A DNA stretch of 64,000 nucleotides, taken from Paracidovorax konjaci (GTDB lineage Bacteria > Pseudomonadota > Gammaproteobacteria > Burkholderiales > Burkholderiaceae_C). The notes beneath the pieces are model-generated. The model had not been told where the DNA came from and ran no database searches. It saw only the letters and a list, made by a program, of their open reading frames with translations. The stretch lies in the NCBI RefSeq assembly GCF_900112675.1, contig NZ_FOMQ01000007.1:98750-162749 (forward strand), written 5' to 3'. Positions 54,212 through 64,000 of the stretch are shown in pieces (position 1 is the first letter of the stretch; every line of letters begins with the position of its first letter). The position numbers were made by a program, and so were the translations under genes.

Positions 54212-55275
54212 GCGGCCAGTTCCTCGCACGCGTTGGCCACTTCGCGGGTGGCGTGGATCTTCTGCATCGTCTTGGCTTTCAGGGCGCGCTCCAGCAACGC
54301 CGGGCGCTCGGTATCTTGTAGCAGCCGGGCCAGTCCGTCGGCGGACAGGTCGCGCTGCTGCACGAGCCATCCCCCCCCGGCATCGGCCAGGAAACGGGCG
54401 TTGGCCGTCTGGTGGTCGTCCACCGCATGCGGGAAAGGCACGAAGACGGCCGCCGCGCCCACGGCGGCGATTTCGGTCACCGTGCTCGCACCCGCGCGGC
54501 AGACGATGAGGTCGGCTTCGGCGAATGCGGTGGCGGTGTCATCGATGAAAGGGGTCAGCGTGGCGTCCACGCCGGCAGCGGCGTAGTTCGCACGCAGCGC
54601 GTCGATCTGCGTGGTGCCGCTCTGGTGCACCACCACTGGGCGGCGTTCCGCGGGAATCAGCGCGAGCGCCTGCGGCACGATGTCGTTGAGCGCCTTCGCG
54701 CCCAGGCTGCCCCCCACCACCAGCAGGCGCAACGGCCCGCTGCGGCCCGCAAAGCGCGCCTCGGGCGCAGGCTGCCGCGTGAAAGGCGCCCGCAGCGGAT
54801 TGCCGACCCAGGCGCCCTGCTTCAACGCCTGCGGGAACGCGGTGAACACCCGGTCGGCCACTCCGGCCAGCACCTTGTTCACCAGGCCCGCGACGGAGTT
54901 CTGCTCGTGCACCACGAGCGGCTTGCCGCACAGAACGGCCATCATCCCGCCTGGGAAAGTGACGTACCCGCCGAGGCCCACGACCACGTCGGGCTTCACG
55001 CGGCGCACCACGGCCAGCGCCTGCCAGAAGGCGCGCAGCAACCGCAGCGGCAGCAGCGCCAGGGTGGCGAGGCCCTTGCCGCGCACACCCGAGAAATCGA
55101 TGGGCTCGAACGCAAACCCCTGGGGCGGCACGATGCGCGACTCCATGCTGCCCGGCGTGCCCAGCCAGTGCACACGCCAGCCGCGCGCGCGCAGCTCCTC
55201 GGCCACGGCCAGGCCCGGGAAGATATGGCCTCCGGTGCCACCGGCCATCACGAGGGCGGTCTTGGGGGTGCTCAT
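54208..55275 (-). CDS. murG: UDP-N-acetylglucosamine--lipid I N-acetylglucosaminyltransferase
   Basis: 355-residue membrane-associated GT28 enzyme that makes lipid II. The N-terminal loop [37 protein letters not shown] with [18 protein letters not shown], the second glycine-rich loop [20 protein letters not shown] and the UDP-GlcNAc site [20 protein letters not shown] followed by [14 protein letters not shown] are all intact. It overlaps ftsW and murC by ATGA, so translation is coupled. Confidence 0.97.
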   Translation of the reverse strand: MSTPKTALVMAGGTGGHIFPGLAVAEELRARGWRVHWLGTPGSMESRIVPPQGFAFEPIDFSGVRGKGLATLALLPLRLLRAFWQALAVVRRVKPDVVVGLGGYVTFPGGMMAVLCGKPLVVHEQNSVAGLVNKVLAGVADRVFTAFPQALKQGAWVGNPLRAPFTRQPAPEARFAGRSGPLRLLVVGGSLGAKALNDIVPQALALIPAERRPVVVHQSGTTQIDALRANYAAAGVDATLTPFIDDTATAFAEADLIVCRAGASTVTEIAAVGAAAVFVPFPHAVDDHQTANARFLADAGGGWLVQQRDLSADGLARLLQDTERPALLERALKAKTMQKIHATREVANACEELAA

Positions 55276-56546
55276 ACGCGGCCTCCGCGCATGAGGTGCT
55301 TGTTTTCATAATCCACCCGCAGGACCACCGCGATGGCCACGAGGTTCATGAGGATGGCCGAGCCGCCGAAGCTCATGAGCGGCAGCGTCAGGCCCTTGGT
55401 GGGCAGCGCGCCCAGGTTCACGCCCATGTTGATGAAGGCCTGGAAGCCCATCCAGATCGCGACACCCTGCGCGACGAGTCCGGCGAACACGCGGTCGAGC
55501 GCGATGGCCTGGCGGCCGATGTGCATGATGCGGCGCGTCATCCAGAAGAAGAGCGCGATCAGCACGAGCACGCCGGCGAGGCCGAACTCCTCGCCGATCA
55601 CCGCGAGCAAAAAGTCGGTGTGCGCCTCGGGCAGCCAGTGCAGCTTTTCCACGCTGCCGCCCAGGCCCACGCCGAAGATCTCGCCGCGCCCGATGGCGAT
55701 CAGCGAATGCGAGAGCTGGTAGCCCTTGCCGAGCGCGTGGGCTTCGCTGAACGGATCGAGGTAGGCGAAGATCCGCTCGCGCCGCCAGGGGCTTCCCATC
55801 ACCATGATGGCGAAGGCCAGCACGAGCACGGCGGCAATCAGGAAGAACATCCGCGCATTCACGCCGCCGAGGAACAGGATGCCCATGGCGATGATGGCGA
55901 TCACCATGAAGGCGCCCATGTCGGGCTCGGCCAGCAGCAGCACGCCCACCACCGCCACCGCCACGCCCATGGGCAGCACGGCGCGGAAGAAGCGCTCTTT
56001 CACGTCCATCTTGCGCACCATGTAGTCGGCCGCATAGATGAGCACGGCGAACTTGGCCAGCTCGGACGGCTGGAAGTTCATGACCCCCAGCGACAGCCAG
56101 CGGCGGGCGCCATTGACCACCGTGCCCACGTGCGGCACAAGCACCGCCACCAGCAAGACGATGGAAAGCAGGAAAAGCCACGGCGCCACGCGCTCCCAGG
56201 CGGACATGGGCACCTGGAAGGCAAGCAGCGCCGCCACGAATCCCAGCACCAGGGCAATGATGTGCCGCATGAGGAAGTGGGTGGGCGCGATCTTCCCGAA
56301 GCGCGGGTTGTCCGGCATGGCGATGGAGGCCGAATACACCATCACCAGGCCCCAGGCGAGCAATGCCACCACCACCCAGAGCAAAGCCTGGTCGAACCCC
56401 AGCACGCGCGCCGGGGTGGTCGTGGTCTGGCGGTATTCCGTCCCGCCCACGCGCACAGGGAGCACGTCGGCCGCGGGCGCGGCACCGCCTCCGAACCAGC
56501 CGGTCATGCGCTGCCAGAGCCCTGCCGATGGTGCACCCGCGCTCAT
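55272..56546 (-). CDS. ftsW: Cell division SEDS protein FtsW
   Basis: 424-residue septal peptidoglycan polymerase with ten helices and a ~45-residue N-terminal cytoplasmic tail. Motifs are [40 protein letters not shown] with the essential Asp, the periplasmic loop [36 protein letters not shown] and [20 protein letters not shown]. The last block and its place in the dcw cluster separate it from RodA. The FtsI partner gene is at the right end of the window. Confidence 0.96.
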   Translation of the reverse strand: MSAGAPSAGLWQRMTGWFGGGAAPAADVLPVRVGGTEYRQTTTTPARVLGFDQALLWVVVALLAWGLVMVYSASIAMPDNPRFGKIAPTHFLMRHIIALVLGFVAALLAFQVPMSAWERVAPWLFLLSIVLLVAVLVPHVGTVVNGARRWLSLGVMNFQPSELAKFAVLIYAADYMVRKMDVKERFFRAVLPMGVAVAVVGVLLLAEPDMGAFMVIAIIAMGILFLGGVNARMFFLIAAVLVLAFAIMVMGSPWRRERIFAYLDPFSEAHALGKGYQLSHSLIAIGRGEIFGVGLGGSVEKLHWLPEAHTDFLLAVIGEEFGLAGVLVLIALFFWMTRRIMHIGRQAIALDRVFAGLVAQGVAIWMGFQAFINMGVNLGALPTKGLTLPLMSFGGSAILMNLVAIAVVLRVDYENKHLMRGGRV

Positions 56547-58519
56547 GCGAGCCCCCCTTCCAGTGCCTGACCCGCTTCGTCCGCCAGCGCCTGCACGGCC
56601 TCGCGGAAGACTTCGGCGCGGTGCTCGTAGTTCTTGAACATGTCGAAGCTCGCGCACGCCGGGGACATGAGCACGGCATCGCCCGCATGGGCCCGCTGCG
56701 TGGCCAGGCGCACGGCCTCGGGCAGCGTGGCCGCATCGAGCAGGGGCACGCCCGCGCCCTGCAGGGCGGCGCGGATCTGCGGGCCGTCGCGGCCGATGAG
56801 CACGGCGGCGCGTGCGTAGCGGGCCACGGGCATGGCCAGGGGCGTGAAATCCTGCCCCTTGCCGTCGCCGCCCAGAATCGCGACGATGCGCCGGTCCGCG
56901 CCCAGGCCGTTCAGGGCCGCCACGGTGGCGCCCACGTTGGTGCCTTTGCTGTCGTCGAAATACTCCACCTCGTTCACGCGGCCCAGGGGCTCCACGCGGT
57001 GCGGCTCCCCGCGGTATTCGCGCAGGGCGTAGAGCATGGGCGCGAAGGCGCAGCCCGCGGCGTGGGCCAGTGCCAGCGCGGCCAGTGCATTCACCGCGTT
57101 GTGCCGGCCGCGAATGCGCAGCGCATCGGCCGGCATTAGCCGCTGGATATGCAGTTCTTCCTCCGACTGGCTGCGGGAGCGCCGGGCGGTTTCGTCGGAT
57201 TCCTGGGCGCGCACCAGCCAGGCCATGCCATTGACCACTTCGATCCCGAAGTCGCCCGGACGCCGGGGCATGTCGCCGCCGAAGGTGACGTGGGGGCGCA
57301 GCTGGGGCTTTTGCAGTTTCACGCGCACGGGCGGAGGCAGCATGGCCATGACCGCGGCATCCTCGCGGTTGAGCACCATGAGGCCCGAGGCTCCGAAGAT
57401 GCGGGCCTTCGCGCCGGCGTAGGCATTCAGGTCTCCGTGCCAGTCGAGGTGGTCCTGCGTGATGTTGAGCACCGTGGCTGCCGTCGGCTCGAAACCGTCG
57501 GCGCCTTCGAGCTGGAAGCTGGAGAGTTCGAGCACCCATACCTGCGGCAGCGCATCGGCATCGAGGTGGCGGCCCAGCGTATCGAGCAGGGTCGGCCCGA
57601 TATTGCCGGCGACCGCCACGGAACGGCCGGCGCATTCCACCAGCAAGCCCGTGAGGGATGTCACCGTGGTCTTGCCGTTGGTGCCGGTGACGGCCAGAAC
57701 GGCCGGGGCATAGCCATGCGAGGACTGCAGTGCGCCCAGGGCCATGGCGAAGAGGCCCAGCTCGCCCCCGGTCGCGATGCCTTCCGCGCTGGCGGCCACG
57801 AACACGGGCGCCACCACATCGGGGCTCAGCCCCGGGGAGCGGTAGACCGCGTGCAGCCCCCGGCCCTGGACCAGTGCCGCGTCGAACGCACCGGGCACGA
57901 AGCGTACCTGCGGCAGTTCGGCCTGCAGCATGGCGAGCTGCGGAGGCGCCTCGCGCGTGTCGGCCACGGTCACCTCGTTCGCGCCGCAGCGGACGCACCA
58001 GCGCGCCATGGCAAGCCCCGACGCGCCCAGCCCCAGCACGAGGATGCGCTGCCCCGCCAGAGGACGAAGCGTATCGGCGGGGCGTTCCAGCGGGGCCGGC
58101 TCTTCGGCATCCCTGGGGGCAGCATGTTCCTCGGCCACGGTCGCGGCGGCAACGCCGTCGTCGGCCTCTGCTGCCGCCGGGCCATCGGCCTGCACGTCGG
58201 CAAAGATGCGCGCCACGAATTCGGTGGCGGCCTGCGCCGCCGAGATGCGCGGAGCGGTCATGTCGAGTTCAGGCAGGCCCGCGCTGGCAGGCGTGCCGAT
58301 GGGCGGCTCGCCCGCCTCGTGAAGGTCCGCGGCCTGCGGTTCGCCCTGCGCTCCAACCCCTTCCGAACCGAAGGCACCGGCGTTCGCCTGCGCTTCCGCG
58401 CCGTCGTCCCGCGTTGGAACAGGCACAGCCCGCTCTGCAACGGACCGTGCCGGCAAAGCATCCGGCGCCGGTACGGAGACGGCGCCAGGTTCGGGAGGGA
58501 GGCGGTCGATCGGGTTCAT
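56543..58519 (-). CDS. murD: UDP-N-acetylmuramoyl-L-alanine--D-glutamate ligase MurD with a long N-terminal extension
   Basis: 658 residues from ATG 58519; ordinary MurD has about 450. The enzyme proper starts at ~residue 155 ([20 protein letters not shown]) and has [82 protein letters not shown] and [20 protein letters not shown], all intact. The extra ~150 residues are Ala/Pro/Glu-rich and unstructured in appearance, with one helical block ([20 protein letters not shown]). The start is supported by the ATGA overlap with mraY. A shorter form from ATG 58261 ([20 protein letters not shown]) is possible. Confidence 0.93.
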   Translation of the reverse strand: MNPIDRLPPEPGAVSVPAPDALPARSVAERAVPVPTRDDGAEAQANAGAFGSEGVGAQGEPQAADLHEAGEPPIGTPASAGLPELDMTAPRISAAQAATEFVARIFADVQADGPAAAEADDGVAAATVAEEHAAPRDAEEPAPLERPADTLRPLAGQRILVLGLGASGLAMARWCVRCGANEVTVADTREAPPQLAMLQAELPQVRFVPGAFDAALVQGRGLHAVYRSPGLSPDVVAPVFVAASAEGIATGGELGLFAMALGALQSSHGYAPAVLAVTGTNGKTTVTSLTGLLVECAGRSVAVAGNIGPTLLDTLGRHLDADALPQVWVLELSSFQLEGADGFEPTAATVLNITQDHLDWHGDLNAYAGAKARIFGASGLMVLNREDAAVMAMLPPPVRVKLQKPQLRPHVTFGGDMPRRPGDFGIEVVNGMAWLVRAQESDETARRSRSQSEEELHIQRLMPADALRIRGRHNAVNALAALALAHAAGCAFAPMLYALREYRGEPHRVEPLGRVNEVEYFDDSKGTNVGATVAALNGLGADRRIVAILGGDGKGQDFTPLAMPVARYARAAVLIGRDGPQIRAALQGAGVPLLDAATLPEAVRLATQRAHAGDAVLMSPACASFDMFKNYEHRAEVFREAVQALADEAGQALEGGLA

Positions 58520-59694
58520 CGCAGCTTCAGCGTCGTGAGGCCGATCAGGCACAGCAGCATGGTGACGATCCAGAAGCGCACGACCACCTGCGTTTCCTTC
58601 CAGCCGCTTTTCTCGAAATGGTGGTGCAGGGGCGCCATCTTGAGCAGGCGCCGGCCTTCGCCGTAGCGGCGCTTGGTGTACTTGAACCAGCTGACCTGCA
58701 GCATCACCGAAAGCGCCTCGACCACGAAGATGCCGCCCATGATGGCCAGCACGATTTCCTGGCGCACGATGATGGCGATGGTGCCGAGGGCGCCGCCCAG
58801 GGCCAGCGCACCGACGTCGCCCATGAAGACCTGGGCGGGGTGGGTGTTGAACCAGAGGAAGGCGAGGCCCGCGCCCGCCATGGCCGAGCAGAAGATCAGC
58901 AGCTCTCCGGCACCGGCGATGTAGGGGAACAGCAGGTACTTGGAATACACCGCGCTGCCCGTCACGTAGGCGAACACGCCCAGCGAAGCGCCCACCATCA
59001 CCACCGGCATGATGGCGAGGCCATCGAGGCCGTCGGTCAGGTTCACGGCATTGCTCGACCCCACGATCACGAGGTAGGTCAGGATCACGAAGCCGAGCAC
59101 GCCGAGCGGGTAGCTCACTTCCTTGAAGAACGGCACGAGCAGGCCGGCCTGGGGCGGCAGGTCCATCGAGAAGCCCGACTGGATCCAGGTGATGAAGAGT
59201 TCGAACACGCGCGCATTGGAGTTCTCGGAAATGCAGAACACCAGGTACAGCGCGGCCAGCAGTCCGATGACGGACTGCCAGAAATACTTCTCGCGAGAAC
59301 GCATGCCCTCGGGGTCCTTGCGCACCACCTTGCGCCAGTCGTCCACCCAGCCGATGGCGCCGAAGCCCAGGGTGACGGCCAGCACCACCCAGACGAAGCG
59401 GTTGGACAGGTCGAACCACAGCAGCGTGGAAATGGCGATCGCCCCCAGGATGAGCACGCCGCCCATGGTGGGCGTGCCGCTCTTGGAGAGGTGCGATTCC
59501 ATGGCGTAGCCGCGGATGGGCTGACCGATCTTGAGCGCGGTCAGCATGCGGATCACCTTGGGGCCCGCCACGAGACCGATGAGCAGTGCCGTCATGGCCG
59601 CCATCACCGCGCGAAAGGTGAGGTACTGGAACACGCGGAAGAAGCCGAACTCGGGCGAAAGCCCCTGCAGCCACTGGGAAAGCATCAGGAGCAT
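58516..59694 (-). CDS. mraY: Phospho-N-acetylmuramoyl-pentapeptide-transferase
   Basis: 392-residue integral membrane enzyme that makes lipid I. Conserved cytoplasmic loops are [40 protein letters not shown] with the Asp-Asp pair, [40 protein letters not shown], and [20 protein letters not shown] with the triple His. The length is slightly above average because of an insert (~residues 160-190) around [20 protein letters not shown] typical of betaproteobacteria. It overlaps murF by 10 bases and murD by ATGA. Confidence 0.97.
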   Translation of the reverse strand: MLLMLSQWLQGLSPEFGFFRVFQYLTFRAVMAAMTALLIGLVAGPKVIRMLTALKIGQPIRGYAMESHLSKSGTPTMGGVLILGAIAISTLLWFDLSNRFVWVVLAVTLGFGAIGWVDDWRKVVRKDPEGMRSREKYFWQSVIGLLAALYLVFCISENSNARVFELFITWIQSGFSMDLPPQAGLLVPFFKEVSYPLGVLGFVILTYLVIVGSSNAVNLTDGLDGLAIMPVVMVGASLGVFAYVTGSAVYSKYLLFPYIAGAGELLIFCSAMAGAGLAFLWFNTHPAQVFMGDVGALALGGALGTIAIIVRQEIVLAIMGGIFVVEALSVMLQVSWFKYTKRRYGEGRRLLKMAPLHHHFEKSGWKETQVVVRFWIVTMLLCLIGLTTLKLR

Positions 59695-61193
59695 GCGGGG
59701 CTCCCTTCGGCGATGGCGCGGGCCGGGCCCGCGGCGCCCTGGCCGCTGTCGTCTTTTCGTGGGTGGCCCTGCGACACCGCATCCGGCGCTTCGAGCGCCT
59801 GCACCACCTGTTCCATCTTCATGAACCGCGATCCCTTCACCAGCACGCTGCCCACCCCGGGCACGGCGTCCCGCACCGCCACAAGCAGCGATGCCATGTC
59901 ATTGAAATGCCGTGCCTCCGGCCCGAAGGCCTGCACGGCGTGAATGCCGAGCGATCCCAGCGCGAACAAACGGTCGATGCCCCGATCGCGCGCCTGTCCG
60001 CCGGACTCCGCGTGGAACTGCGGGCCCTGGTCGCCCACTTCGCCCATGTCGCCCATCACCAGCAGGCGCGGGCCCGGCAGCTCGGCCAGTACGTCGATGG
60101 CCGCTCGCATGGAGTCGGGGTTGGCGTTGTAGGTGTCGTCCACCGCCGTGAGGCGCCGTGGCGAACCGTCCGGCCCCCGCACCGCAGCGGTGAAGGCGCG
60201 CGAGCGCCCCTTCACCGGTTCGAAATCCGCGAGCCCGCGCGCGATGGCGCCGAGCGGCGCGCCGGCAGCCAGCGCGCAGGCCGTGGCAGCCAGCGCGTTG
60301 GCCACGTTGTGGCGGCCCGCGATGCGCAGCGTGGCATCGAAACCACCCTGCGGCGTGTCGATGTGTACATGCCAGGCGCCGGACGCCCACTGCGCGCGCG
60401 TGCAGCGCACGTCCGCATCCGCTTCGGGGCCCGCACCGAACACTAGGCAGCGGCGCGCGCCTGCCAGGCCGCGCCAGAGCGGCGCATAGGCATCGTCGGC
60501 GGGGAACACGGCCACGCCGTCGGCGGGCAACGCGGAGATCACCGCACCGTTTTCCTCGGCCACGGCCTGCACCGTGTGCATGAATTCCAGGTGCTCGCGC
60601 TGCGCATTGTTCACCAGTGCAACCGTGGGCTGCGCGATGCCGGCCAGCACGGCGATCTCGCCCGGGTGGTTCATGCCCAACTCGATCACCGCGGCCTCGT
60701 GTGCGGCGCGCAGGCGCAGCAGCATGAGCGGCACGCCGATGTCGTTGTTGAAGTTGCCTTGCGTTGCAAATGCGGCGTCGCCTTTCCAGGCCCGCAGCAC
60801 CGATGCCGTCATCTGCGTGACGGTGGTCTTGCCGTTGCTGCCGGTCACGCCGATCAGCGGAAGGGAGAACCGCTCGCGCCAGCCGGCCGCGAGCGCGCCC
60901 AGCGCGGCCAGGGTGTCGGGCACCTCGATGCCGGGCAGCCCCACGGACTCCAGCCGGCCCGGATGGGCGATGGCAGCCGCTGCGCCTGCCGCCTGTGCGC
61001 CGGCCAGGAATTCATTCGCATCGAAGCGCTCGCCCCGCAGCGCGACGAACAGATCGCCCGGCTGCAGCGTGCGCGTGTCGGTATGCACCCGGCCCAGCAG
61101 CGTGCCGGGTGCGCCCACCAGCCGCGCCTGCGGGATGCGCGCCTGCACCAGGGCATGGGCCTGCTGCAGCGTGAGCATGGCCGAGCCGTTCAT
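59685..61193 (-). CDS. murF: UDP-N-acetylmuramoyl-tripeptide--D-alanyl-D-alanine ligase
   Basis: 502-residue Mur ligase that adds D-Ala-D-Ala. [20 protein letters not shown] in the N domain, [80 protein letters not shown] and [20 protein letters not shown] are all MurF-specific. A C-terminal extension of ~35 residues ([20 protein letters not shown]) is not part of the fold. Start ATG 61193 overlaps the murE stop (ATGA); an in-frame ATG at 61178 is an alternative. Confidence 0.96.
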   Translation of the reverse strand: MNGSAMLTLQQAHALVQARIPQARLVGAPGTLLGRVHTDTRTLQPGDLFVALRGERFDANEFLAGAQAAGAAAAIAHPGRLESVGLPGIEVPDTLAALGALAAGWRERFSLPLIGVTGSNGKTTVTQMTASVLRAWKGDAAFATQGNFNNDIGVPLMLLRLRAAHEAAVIELGMNHPGEIAVLAGIAQPTVALVNNAQREHLEFMHTVQAVAEENGAVISALPADGVAVFPADDAYAPLWRGLAGARRCLVFGAGPEADADVRCTRAQWASGAWHVHIDTPQGGFDATLRIAGRHNVANALAATACALAAGAPLGAIARGLADFEPVKGRSRAFTAAVRGPDGSPRRLTAVDDTYNANPDSMRAAIDVLAELPGPRLLVMGDMGEVGDQGPQFHAESGGQARDRGIDRLFALGSLGIHAVQAFGPEARHFNDMASLLVAVRDAVPGVGSVLVKGSRFMKMEQVVQALEAPDAVSQGHPRKDDSGQGAAGPARAIAEGSPACS

Positions 61194-62752
61194 GCGGACG
61201 CTCCCCGGCCCTGCACCGCGGCGGAAGCCCCGCGCGCGTCCAGCGTGGCGCGTGCATGGGCGGCATCGGAGAACGGCCGGCGTACGCCGGCGATCTCCTG
61301 GTAGTCCTCGTGGCCCTTGCCGGCGATGAGCACCACGTCGCGCTCGTCGGCCTCGGCAATGGCCCGGGCGATGGCCACGTCGCGCTCGGGCTCGGCCTGC
61401 ACCGACGTGCCCGCCACGGTGCCCAGCAGGATCTCGTGCAGGATGGCGGCCGGCTCTTCGTTGCGGGGGTTGTCGCTGGTGACGATCACGGCATCGGCGC
61501 GCTGCTGCGCGATGCGTCCCATCAGCGGCCGCTTGGCGCGGTCGCGGTTGCCCCCGCAGCCGAACACGCACCACAGGCGCCCGCCGCGCTGGGTGGCCAC
61601 GGGCCGCAGCGCCTGCAGCGCCTGATCGAGGGCGTCCGGCGTGTGGGCATAGTCCACGGCCACCAGCGGCTGGCCCGGCAGATGGATGAGTTCCATGCGG
61701 CCCGGCACGGGCGCGAGCTGCGCAGAGGCCCAGAGCGCATGCTCCAGCGGCACGCCCAGCGCGCGCAGCGTGGCGATCACGGCGAGCAGGTTGTGGATGT
61801 TGTAGTGGCCGATCAGGCGCGTCTGCAGCACGTGTGACTGCACGCCTTCGGCCACCGTGAAGCGCAGGCCACCATCGCCCCACGCGATGTCGCGGGCCTG
61901 CAGCCGGGCCGGTCCGATGATGGAGGTGCTCCAGAGGTCGAGCGGGCGCTGGGAAAGCGTGTCGTGCAGTTCCGCGCCGCGCGGATCGTCGATGTTCACG
62001 ATGGCCGCCTGCAGGCCGGGCCAGTCGAACAGCGCGCTCTTGGCCTGCCAGTACGCCGCCATGCCGGAGTGGTAGTCCAGGTGGTCCTGCGTGAAGTTGG
62101 TGAACACCGCCGCCCGTACGCGCATGCCGGCAAGGCGGTGCTCCGCGAGTCCGATGGACGAAGCCTCGATGGCGCAGGCACCCAGTCCGTTCTCGACAAA
62201 GCCGGCGAATGCGCTTTGCAGCCGCACGGGATCGGGGGTGGTGAGCCCGGTGCTTTCCAGTTCGGGCGGCACGCCCACGCCCAGGGTGCCGATCAGGCCG
62301 CAGCCGCCGCGCGTGACCAGTCCGCTGCCCGCGAGCAGGTTGATCGCGTCGGCCAGCCACCAGGTGGTGCTCGTCTTGCCATTGGTGCCCGTCACCGCGA
62401 CCACGTCCAGGCGCTGGGTGGGAAGGCCGAACCACTCGGCCGCCAGCAGGCCCGTGACCGCCTTCAGGTCGCGCAGCGCGGCAACGCCATCGGCGCCGAA
62501 GCGGAAGGCCTCGACCCCCTCGTGTTCGACGAGGCAGGCCGCCGCACCGCGCGCGAGCGCCTCGCCCACGTGCATGCGCCCGTCCGTGGCCGCACCGGGC
62601 CATGCGATGAACACGTCACCGGGCCCGACCTCGCGGCTGTCGGTCTTGAGCGTGCCCTGGACGGCGCGCGCCCGCAACCAGGCCATGGCCTCCTGCACGG
62701 AGCCGAGCAGGGGCGGCATCGGAGTTTCGGACGCGACGGCAATTTCGGTCAT
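61190..62752 (-). CDS. murE: UDP-N-acetylmuramoyl-tripeptide synthetase (meso-DAP adding)
   Basis: 520-residue Mur ligase that adds meso-diaminopimelate. [79 protein letters not shown] and TSDNPRNEEPAAILHEIL, where DNPR is the meso-DAP-specific motif. RDVVLIAGKGHEDYQEIAGV ends the enzyme. Start overlaps the ftsI stop codon (ATGA). The DAP specificity agrees with the mpl gene and a Gram-negative wall. Confidence 0.97.
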   Translation of the reverse strand: MTEIAVASETPMPPLLGSVQEAMAWLRARAVQGTLKTDSREVGPGDVFIAWPGAATDGRMHVGEALARGAAACLVEHEGVEAFRFGADGVAALRDLKAVTGLLAAEWFGLPTQRLDVVAVTGTNGKTSTTWWLADAINLLAGSGLVTRGGCGLIGTLGVGVPPELESTGLTTPDPVRLQSAFAGFVENGLGACAIEASSIGLAEHRLAGMRVRAAVFTNFTQDHLDYHSGMAAYWQAKSALFDWPGLQAAIVNIDDPRGAELHDTLSQRPLDLWSTSIIGPARLQARDIAWGDGGLRFTVAEGVQSHVLQTRLIGHYNIHNLLAVIATLRALGVPLEHALWASAQLAPVPGRMELIHLPGQPLVAVDYAHTPDALDQALQALRPVATQRGGRLWCVFGCGGNRDRAKRPLMGRIAQQRADAVIVTSDNPRNEEPAAILHEILLGTVAGTSVQAEPERDVAIARAIAEADERDVVLIAGKGHEDYQEIAGVRRPFSDAAHARATLDARGASAAVQGRGASA

Positions 62753-64000
62753 AGCGACTCCTCGGCGCTGTTGGCGACGATCCGGGGCTTCACGGCCATG
62801 TCGGGCGGCACGCCCATCATGCGCAGCGTCTGCTGCACCACCTCGCTGAAAACCGGCGCGGCCACGGCACCGCCGTAGAACACGCCGTTGCTGGGCTCGT
62901 CGATCATCACCGCGACGATGATGCGCGGTTTGTCGATGGGCGCGAGTCCGGTGAACCAGGCACGGTACTTCCCGGAGGCATAGCTCTTGCCGATCTGCTT
63001 GCGCGCCGTGCCGGACTTTCCTCCCACGGAGTAGCCCACGGTCTGCGCCTGCTGGCCGGTACCGCCGGGGCCTGCGGCCATCTGCAGCATCTTGCGGATC
63101 TGCAGGGCCGTGCGCTCGGAGAACACCGGCACGCCCACCGCCGGCTCATGCGTCTTGAGCATGGTGGCGGGAATGATCTTGCCGTTGTTCGCGAAGACGG
63201 TATAGGAGCGCGCCATCTGCAGCAGGCTGGCCGAGAGGCCGTAGCCATAGGACATGGTGGCCTGCTCGACCGGCCGCCAGGTCTTGTAGGGGCGCAGCCG
63301 GCCGCTCACCACGCCGGGGAAATGGATCTGCGGCTTCTGGCCGAAACCCGCCGCCGAGAAGGTTTCCCACATTTCCCGGGCGGGCATCTGCATGGCGATC
63401 TTGGTCGTGCCCACGTTGCTCGACTTCTGGATCACGCCTTCCACCGTGAGCACTCCATGGTTGCTGGTGTCGGAAATGGTGGAGCCCGTCACCGTGACTC
63501 GGCCGGGGTTGGTGTCGATGATCGTCTCGGGCTTCACGCGGCCGGACTCCAGCGCGAGCCCGATGGTGAAGGGCTTCATCGTGGAGCCGGGCTCGAACAC
63601 GTCGGTGATAGCGCGGTTGCGCAGCTGCTCGCCGGTCAGGTTCTGCCGCTTGTCGGGGACATAGCTCGGGTAATTGGCGAGCGCCAGCAGCTCGCCCGTG
63701 TGCGCGTCGATCACCACCACGCTGCCGGCCTTGGCCTTGTGCAGCGCGACCTGGTCGCGCAGCTTTTGGTAGGCGAAAAACTGCACCTTGCTGTCGATCG
63801 AGAGCTGCATGTCCTTGCCGTCCACGGGCGGCACTTCGGCCCCCACGCCTTCCACGACGCGGCCGAGCCGGTCCTTGATGACGCGGCGCGACCCGGCCTT
63901 GCCGGCGAGGTCCTTGTCGAACGCGAGCTCCACGCCTTCCTGCCCGTGGTCCTCGACATTGGTGAAGCCCACCACGTGCGCGGCGGATTCGCCCTCGGGG
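62749..64000 (-). CDS. ftsI: Peptidoglycan D,D-transpeptidase FtsI (PBP3), C-terminal part
   Basis: The last ~416 residues of the septal transpeptidase; its N terminus lies beyond the right end. The penicillin-binding domain shows the active-site tetrad STMK in DVFEPGSTMKPFTIGLALES, the SSN motif in VIQKSSNVGTTKIAMQM and KSGT in SVGGKSGTARKQIGKS. The segment before it (DLAGKAGSRRVIKDRLGRVV, QLSIDSKVQFFAYQKLRDQV) is the linker of class B PBPs. The substrate-binding and hinge regions look intact. mraZ, mraW and ftsL would be expected upstream. The partner ftsW lies 6 kb downstream in the same operon. Confidence 0.96.
   Translation of the reverse strand, partial: PEGESAAHVVGFTNVEDHGQEGVELAFDKDLAGKAGSRRVIKDRLGRVVEGVGAEVPPVDGKDMQLSIDSKVQFFAYQKLRDQVALHKAKAGSVVVIDAHTGELLALANYPSYVPDKRQNLTGEQLRNRAITDVFEPGSTMKPFTIGLALESGRVKPETIIDTNPGRVTVTGSTISDTSNHGVLTVEGVIQKSSNVGTTKIAMQMPAREMWETFSAAGFGQKPQIHFPGVVSGRLRPYKTWRPVEQATMSYGYGLSASLLQMARSYTVFANNGKIIPATMLKTHEPAVGVPVFSERTALQIRKMLQMAAGPGGTGQQAQTVGYSVGGKSGTARKQIGKSYASGKYRAWFTGLAPIDKPRIIVAVMIDEPSNGVFYGGAVAAPVFSEVVQQTLRMMGVPPDMAVKPRIVANSAEESL

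Noticed and set aside
54301..54340. TATCTTGTAGC in murG as another repeat copy
   Set aside because: It encodes the normal MurG sequence LLQDTE and lacks all other repeat positions.

Overview
The window is GC-rich, densely coded chromosomal DNA from a betaproteobacterium. Gene content and order (pilS-pilR-ampD; nrdA-nrdB followed by a Lys/Ala-rich H1-like protein; accB-accC-prmA-DUF3426; the division and cell wall (dcw) cluster ending ftsZ, lpxC) point to Burkholderiales, family Comamonadaceae, most likely Acidovorax or a close relative. A short dispersed repeat with the core GCTACAAAAA..ATAGC occurs four times; from memory this type is common in that family. I see no phage, insertion sequence, CRISPR array, rRNA or tRNA, so this is core genome rather than an island.

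Layout, left to right. 1-5.3 kb: the start of ffh (leftward), then rightward a cytochrome c assembly-type membrane protein, a small Cys/His protein, the type IV pilus two-component pair pilS-pilR, and ampD. 5.3-10.8 kb: class Ia ribonucleotide reductase nrdA-nrdB behind two NrdR-like boxes, a strong hairpin between the two genes, a structured leader and a histone H1-like protein with a clear terminator. 10.9-17.9 kb (leftward): a PfkB-family kinase, a zinc-ribbon/DUF3426 membrane protein, prmA, accC, accB, a TlpA-like thioredoxin and an unrecognised protein. The accC start has been tandemly duplicated. 18.1-25.9 kb: mpl, three small unrecognised proteins, a DAHP synthase behind an aromatic-rich leader peptide and attenuator-like terminator, tldD and an amidase. 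25.9-34.3 kb: rodA, a YqiA-like esterase, a PglL-type O-oligosaccharyltransferase, an RNase II family exoribonuclease, a TonB-like protein, aroE and mtgA. 34.3-37.5 kb (leftward): a tightly overlapped operon of Bug-type binding protein, cupin and HpcH/HpaI aldolase, followed by an IclR regulator. 37.8-44.7 kb: a PlsC-like acyltransferase with a Pro/Ala-rich insert, cdsA, ruvC, a His-rich RcnB-like protein and two divergent chemoreceptors. 44.7-48.3 kb: thiC with a TPP riboswitch, a 58-residue membrane protein, lpxC and a gene-free block of hairpins. 48.3-64 kb (leftward): ftsI(partial)-murE-murF-mraY-murD-ftsW-murG-murC-ddlB-ftsQ-ftsA-ftsZ, mostly joined by ATGA stop/start overlaps.

The dominant theme is envelope growth: lipid II synthesis and division (dcw), elongation (rodA, mtgA), peptidoglycan recycling (ampD, mpl), LPS (lpxC) and phospholipid or fatty acid synthesis (plsC-like, cdsA, accBC). 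The most unusual items are the aromatic leader/attenuator, the accC 5'-end duplication with its decoy start, the dispersed repeat that supplies stop codons, an internal aroE segment and the ddlB start region, the long N-terminal extension of MurD and the low-complexity insert in the acyltransferase. I found no clearly new multi-gene defence or metabolic system.
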